From positions 1 to 9,210 of the forward strand of contig JAEZCN010000122.1 of assembly GCA_023433515.1 (NCBI GenBank): 9,210 nt of DNA, written 5' to 3'. The notes beneath the pieces are model-generated. The model saw nothing but the letters and a program-made list of their open reading frames with translations. It was not told where the DNA came from and did not search any database. Positions 5,691 through 9,210 of the stretch are shown here, in pieces. This DNA is from Pseudomonadota bacterium. GTDB taxonomy: Bacteria > Pseudomonadota > Gammaproteobacteria > Steroidobacterales > Steroidobacteraceae. Position numbers and translations under genes: made by a program. Every line of letters starts with the position of its first letter. Position 1 is the first letter of the stretch.

Positions 5691-6443
5691 ATGGGTCTGT
5701 CGGAAACCATCGTCGCCGCGATCATCGGCGCGATCGCCACCGTGGCTACCGCCATCGTGCAGATTGTGAAGAACAGCGTATCGGGCGAGGTCGGCCGTCC
5801 GAAGAAGAGCCGGACCCGCTCCACCTTCGCCATCATCGCCCTGGTGCTCGGCGCGATGTTCGGCGGCTATTTCTGGTCCGAGCTGCGCGCCGTGGGCGCG
5901 CGCGAGGAAATCGCGGCATTGCGGGCGGACCTGAAACTCGCGATGCGGAACGAGGCCGCCAGGCAGGCCGAGGACACCCCTTCTCCCGCCGATCCAGGCG
6001 TGCCGCATCCGGCGCTGGCCACGCGCGTGGGTGAGACCGCCAGCGCGGAATCCGTGGCGCATCTGCCGCCGTGCCGCGTCACGCCGCAGGCCGAGGAAGC
6101 CGGCCCGACGGCCTGCAACGATTCGCTCGCCACGGTCGTCGCGGTCTGCGCGAGCTTGCCTTCCGGCACCCAGACGACGGCCGTGCGCGTCCACGCGCGG
6201 GTTCCCTCGAGCGAGGAACCGTGGCTGGAACGCGATGCGGGCGCGCCGACGCTCGGCAGCCTGCGCGTCGCGCAATCGCATTCGGAATATCCGACGAGCG
6301 CCGACCGGCGCGCGGTATGTCTCGACGTGTCGAACTGGAGCGTCGAGCAGACGCTCGCGGTCCGACTTACGGTCGATTACGTCTTCGGCCCCCCGCCGGC
6401 GACCGAGCTGACCGCCGCGGCGCCCACCGGCCACCCTCTTTGA
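5691..6443 (+). CDS. Unrecognised membrane protein: two N-terminal helices plus a C-terminal domain with four cysteines
   Basis: I do not recognise this 250-residue protein. It starts with a hydrophobic helix (about residues 5-26, rich in Ala, Ile and Val). A basic loop follows (RPKKSRTR, 36-43), then a second helix (about 46-62, FAIIALVLGAMFGGYFW). Next comes a charged, probably helical stretch (64-92) and a Pro/Ala-rich linker (about 95-122). The rest (about 125-235) looks like a mainly beta domain with C128, C142, C153 and C210. By the positive-inside rule the basic loop is cytoplasmic, so both ends and the C-terminal domain would be periplasmic and the cysteines could form disulfides. That topology is inferred. 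A terminator separates the gene from the operon upstream, and it faces lpd tail to tail, so context gives no function. Base composition matches the neighbours. The Shine-Dalgarno sequence and long open frame make it a likely real gene. Confidence 0.8.
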   Translation: MGLSETIVAAIIGAIATVATAIVQIVKNSVSGEVGRPKKSRTRSTFAIIALVLGAMFGGYFWSELRAVGAREEIAALRADLKLAMRNEAARQAEDTPSPADPGVPHPALATRVGETASAESVAHLPPCRVTPQAEEAGPTACNDSLATVVAVCASLPSGTQTTAVRVHARVPSSEEPWLERDAGAPTLGSLRVAQSHSEYPTSADRRAVCLDVSNWSVEQTLAVRLTVDYVFGPPPATELTAAAPTGHPL

Positions 6444-6456
6444 GGACTTGCCGGAC

Positions 6457-8277
6457 CTATGCCTTCTTCGGCATGTAGAGATCCGTGATCGTCCCTTCGA
6501 AGGCTTCCGCGGAGAGGCCCACCGTTTCTGAAAGCGTCGGGTGCGCGTGGATCGTGAGGCCGATGTCGGCCGCGTCCGCGCCCATCTCGATCGCGAGCGC
6601 GACCTCCGCGACGAGCTCGCCCGCGTTGGGGCCGACCATGCCGCCGCCCAGCACACGATGCGTCGCGGGGTCGAACAGTAGTTTGGTCATGCCCTCCTCG
6701 CGGCCGAGCGCGAGTGAGCGGCCGCTGGCCATCCACGGGAAGCTGCCCTTCTTGTATGGCGTGCCGTTCTTCCTGGCGTCGGTCTCCGTCAATCCCACCC
6801 AGGCGACTTCCGGATCCGTGTACGCCACCGACGGGATCACGCGCGCGTCGAAGTAGCTCTTGTGGCCCGCGGCCACCTCGGCGGCGACCTTGGCCTCGTG
6901 CATCGCCTTGTGGGCCAGCATCGGACCCGGCACGAGATCGCCGATCGCGAACACGTGCGGCAAGTTCGTGCGCATCTGCTTGTCGACCGGGATGACGCCC
7001 CGGTCGCTGACGTCGATGTCGGCGTTCTCGAGCGCGATGCGCTTGCCGTTGGCGCTGCGACCCACGGCGACCAGCACGCGGTCGAAAATGTCTTTGCGTT
7101 TGCCGTTCGCGTCCTCGAACGTCACCTCGAGTCCTTCGGGCTTCGCCTCGCAGGCAGTGACCTTGGTATTCAGCAGGATCTGCTCGTAACGCGCCTTGAG
7201 ACGCTTCTCGAGCGGCCGCACGAGATCCGGATCGGCGCCGGGCATGAGCTGCGGCGTGAGTTCGACCACCGATAGCTTCGCGCCGAGCGAGGAGTACACG
7301 GTGGCCATCTCGAGGCCGATGATGCCGCCGCCGATGACCAGCAAACGCTTCGGCACGCCGCCGAGCTCGAGCGCGCCGGTCGAATCGATGACGCGCGGAT
7401 CGTCGGGAATGAACGGTAGTTTGATCGGCTCCGAACCGGCCGCGATGATGCACTGCTCGAAGCGGATCTTCTGCGTCTTGCCATCGCTCCCGATGACTTC
7501 CATGACGTGCGGGCTCGCGAAGCGGCCGATGCCGGTGACGACCTCGACCTTGCGTTGCCGCGCGAGCACCGAGAGTCCGCCGACGAGTTTCTTGACGACG
7601 CCGTTCTTCCACTCGAGAAGTCTGGGCAGGTCGATCTGCGGCGCGCCGAATGCGACGCCGTGCGCGCGCATGTCGGCCACTTCGTCGATGACCTTGGCCG
7701 CGTGCAGCAGCGCCTTCGAAGGGATGCAGCCCACGTTGAGGCACACGCCGCCCAGCATGGGCCAGCGCTCGACCAGCGTGACCTTGAGCCCGAGATCCGC
7801 GGCGCGGAACGCGGCGGTGTAGCCGCCCGGACCCGCGCCGAGCACGAGCAACTGGGTCTCGCGGTCGTGCGGCACGTCGGGCTTGAGCGGCCTCGAAGAT
7901 TTCGGTGCCACGGCCTGCGCAGGTGCCCGTGCGGCAGCAGCAGGCGCGACAGCCGCCGGCGCGGCCGACTTCGCGGGCGCAGGGGCGGCCGGTTTCGCGG
8001 GAGCGGGCGTCGCGGCCTTGGCCGGCGCTGCCGTGGGAGCAACGCCTTCGATGCGCGCAACGATGCCGCCCGCGCCGATCTTGCCGCCCTTCTTCACCAG
8101 CACCTCGGTCACCGTACCGGCGGCCGTGGACGGCACGTCCATCGTCGCCTTGTCGGTCTCGAGCGTGACGAGCGGCGTGTCGACTTCGATCTTGTCGCCG
8201 ACGTTGATGAGCACGTCGACGATGGCGACCTCGTCGAAGTTGCCGAGATCCGGAACCACGAGATCGATCTTGCTCAC
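6457..8277 (-). CDS. lpdA: Dihydrolipoyl dehydrogenase (E3) with N-terminal lipoyl domain
   Basis: This FAD enzyme of the pyruvate dehydrogenase complex reoxidises dihydrolipoyl groups on E2 and reduces NAD+. The 606-residue product is longer than a plain E3 (about 470) because a lipoyl domain comes first (residues 1-78, with Lys43 in ETDKATMDVPS as the lipoylation site). A flexible Ala/Pro/Lys linker (about 79-135) joins it to the E3 core. The core shows the FAD site GAGPGG (147-152), the redox disulfide C179/C184 in GGVCLNVGCIP, the NAD site GGGIIG (316-321), the second FAD motif AIGD (444-447) and the catalytic pair H579/E584 in HAHPTLSE. The start is a GTG overlapping the aceF stop (GTGA) with GAGG 7 bases before; any earlier start would run inside aceF. 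The adjacent E2 points to the pyruvate complex. Confidence 0.97.
   Translation of the reverse strand: MSKIDLVVPDLGNFDEVAIVDVLINVGDKIEVDTPLVTLETDKATMDVPSTAAGTVTEVLVKKGGKIGAGGIVARIEGVAPTAAPAKAATPAPAKPAAPAPAKSAAPAAVAPAAAARAPAQAVAPKSSRPLKPDVPHDRETQLLVLGAGPGGYTAAFRAADLGLKVTLVERWPMLGGVCLNVGCIPSKALLHAAKVIDEVADMRAHGVAFGAPQIDLPRLLEWKNGVVKKLVGGLSVLARQRKVEVVTGIGRFASPHVMEVIGSDGKTQKIRFEQCIIAAGSEPIKLPFIPDDPRVIDSTGALELGGVPKRLLVIGGGIIGLEMATVYSSLGAKLSVVELTPQLMPGADPDLVRPLEKRLKARYEQILLNTKVTACEAKPEGLEVTFEDANGKRKDIFDRVLVAVGRSANGKRIALENADIDVSDRGVIPVDKQMRTNLPHVFAIGDLVPGPMLAHKAMHEAKVAAEVAAGHKSYFDARVIPSVAYTDPEVAWVGLTETDARKNGTPYKKGSFPWMASGRSLALGREEGMTKLLFDPATHRVLGGGMVGPNAGELVAEVALAIEMGADAADIGLTIHAHPTLSETVGLSAEAFEGTITDLYMPKKA
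7873..8046 (-). repeat. Low-complexity Ala/Pro/Lys linker in lpdA
   Basis: This stretch encodes about 58 residues dominated by Ala, Pro and Lys, with imperfect repeats of the APAPAK type (for example PAPAKPAAPAPAK). Such linkers let lipoyl domains swing between active sites in 2-oxoacid dehydrogenase complexes. It is part of the gene, not a separate element, and its repeated GC-rich codons could favour length variation between strains. Confidence 0.7.
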
Positions 8278-9210
8278 GACATCGCCTCGAGCAGATCCTT
8301 CGGTCGCGCCAGCGTGTCGGCGATGAATTTCGTGATACGCGCGCCGAGCGCGCCGTCGATCACGCGGTGGTCGTACGAGAACGACAGCGGCAGCATCAGT
8401 CGCGGCTGGAAGGACTCGCCATTCCACACCGGTTTCATCGAGGACTTCGACACGCCGAGGATCGCCACCTCGGGTGCGTTGATGATGGGCGTGAAGGCGG
8501 TACCGCCGATGCCGCCCAGGCTCGAGATCGTGAACCCAGCGCCCTGCATGTCGGCGCCGGGTAGTTTGCCCCCTCGCGCTTTCTCGGACAGCGTCGCGAG
8601 CGCGCGGGCGATCTCGAACACGTCCTGGCGGTCGGCTTCCTTGATGACGGGCACGAGCAGGCCGTTCGGCGTGTCGGCGGCGAAGCCGACGTTGAAGAAC
8701 TGCTTGAAGACGAGGTTCTGTCCGGACTCGTCGAGCGAGCTGTTGAGCACCGGGAACTCGCGCATGGCGCGCAACGCCGCCTGCACGATGAACGCGAGCG
8801 GCGTGACTTTCACGCCCTGCGCCGCGGCTTTTTCCTTGAGCGAGCCGCGCAGCGCTTCGAGATCGGTGATGTCGCTCTCGTCGTACTGCGTGACGTGCGG
8901 GATGTTGATCCAGGCGGCCTGCAGGCGAGGCCCCGAGATCTTCTGCACGCGCGACAGCGGCTTGACCTCGACGGCGCCGAACGCGGAGTAATCGACCACC
9001 GGTACCTTCGGCAGCGAGGGACCCGCCGCGACGACGCCGCCGCCGGACATGACCAGTTTGACGAACGCCTTGACGTCGTCGAGCAGGATGCGGCCCTTCT
9101 CGCCGCTGCCGCGCACGCTGCCGAGATTCACCCCGAGCTCGCGCGCGAACTTGCGCACCGACGGCGACGCATGCGCCGTGCTGAAACTGGCTTCGTCGAT
9201 CGCGGGCAAC
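8274..9210 (-). CDS. aceF: Dihydrolipoamide acetyltransferase (E2 of pyruvate dehydrogenase), C-terminal part, cut by window
   Basis: E2 forms the core of the pyruvate dehydrogenase complex and transfers the acetyl group from lipoamide to CoA. The visible 311 codons run off the right edge, so the lipoyl domain(s) and the start are missing; the codon at 9209-9207 is an internal Leu (TTG), not a start. Near the visible beginning is the peripheral subunit-binding domain (visible residues about 13-50, HASPSVRKFARELG and GSGEKGRILLDDV). It is followed by a Gly/Pro-rich linker and the catalytic domain. The active site is DHRVIDG, with catalytic His281 and Asp285 in window numbering, and FTISSLGG is at 226-233. 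Segments such as PLSRVQKISG, IPHVTQYDESDITDLEALR and NAPEVAILGVSKSSMKPVWNG match E. coli AceF rather than SucB or a branched-chain E2. The stop overlaps the lpdA start (GTGA). Confidence 0.96.
   Translation of the reverse strand, partial: LPAIDEASFSTAHASPSVRKFARELGVNLGSVRGSGEKGRILLDDVKAFVKLVMSGGGVVAAGPSLPKVPVVDYSAFGAVEVKPLSRVQKISGPRLQAAWINIPHVTQYDESDITDLEALRGSLKEKAAAQGVKVTPLAFIVQAALRAMREFPVLNSSLDESGQNLVFKQFFNVGFAADTPNGLLVPVIKEADRQDVFEIARALATLSEKARGGKLPGADMQGAGFTISSLGGIGGTAFTPIINAPEVAILGVSKSSMKPVWNGESFQPRLMLPLSFSYDHRVIDGALGARITKFIADTLARPKDLLEAMS
8285..8288 (-). promoter_or_regulatory. Ribosome binding site for lpdA
   Basis: On the minus strand GAGG lies 7 bases before the GTG start, inside the last codons of aceF. 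It supports the GTG start and translational coupling of E3 to E2. Confidence 0.6.

Noticed and set aside
6435..6445. CCTC-TTT-GAGG as a terminator between the convergent genes
   Set aside because: A four-pair stem with a three-base loop overlapping a stop codon is too small to act as a terminator.
7507..8991. A 494-residue plus-strand open frame opposite lpdA and aceF
   Set aside because: Its Arg/Ala/Asp-rich composition mirrors the codon bias of the real genes on the other strand, and it has no start signal.

Overview
The window is GC-rich bacterial chromosome, densely packed with housekeeping genes. It fits a high-GC Gammaproteobacterium, perhaps near the Xanthomonadales, Nevskiales or Steroidobacter. 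I base this on the class-2 (quinone-linked) PyrD, an rnfB-type gene directly before nth followed by DUF1841, and an AceF-type E2 next to a lipoyl-domain E3. The lineage is an inference from gene content and remembered gene order, not from a phylogeny. I see no mobile element, CRISPR array, tRNA or rRNA.

Layout. Positions 1-698 hold the C-terminal two thirds of a PilT-family pilus retraction ATPase, cut by the left edge. An 81-base gap with two hairpins leads to metG (780-2831). pyrD, a short rnfB-like gene, nth and a DUF1841 gene follow on the same strand. From pyrD onward every junction is a 4-base stop/start overlap (GTGA, ATGA, ATGA), so pyrD-rnfB-nth-DUF1841 looks like one translationally coupled operon, possibly headed by metG. 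It ends at a GC-rich hairpin at about 5542-5573. A separate plus-strand gene (5691-6443) encodes an unrecognised two-helix membrane protein. It meets, tail to tail and 13 bases apart, the minus-strand pyruvate dehydrogenase genes: lpd (E3 with its own lipoyl domain) and the upstream aceF (E2), which runs off the right edge. aceE would be expected just outside.

How the genes relate. aceF and lpd encode two of the three enzymes that convert pyruvate to acetyl-CoA. The metG-to-DUF1841 cluster joins translation, pyrimidine synthesis, an Fe-S electron carrier and an Fe-S DNA glycosylase. In many gammaproteobacteria nth closes the rnf/rsx operon. Here only a soluble, anchor-less RnfB remains beside it, and the following DUF1841 protein carries three HxxxH pairs that look like metal ligands. 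These two points are the most interesting in the window. Nothing else looks like an undescribed multi-gene system.
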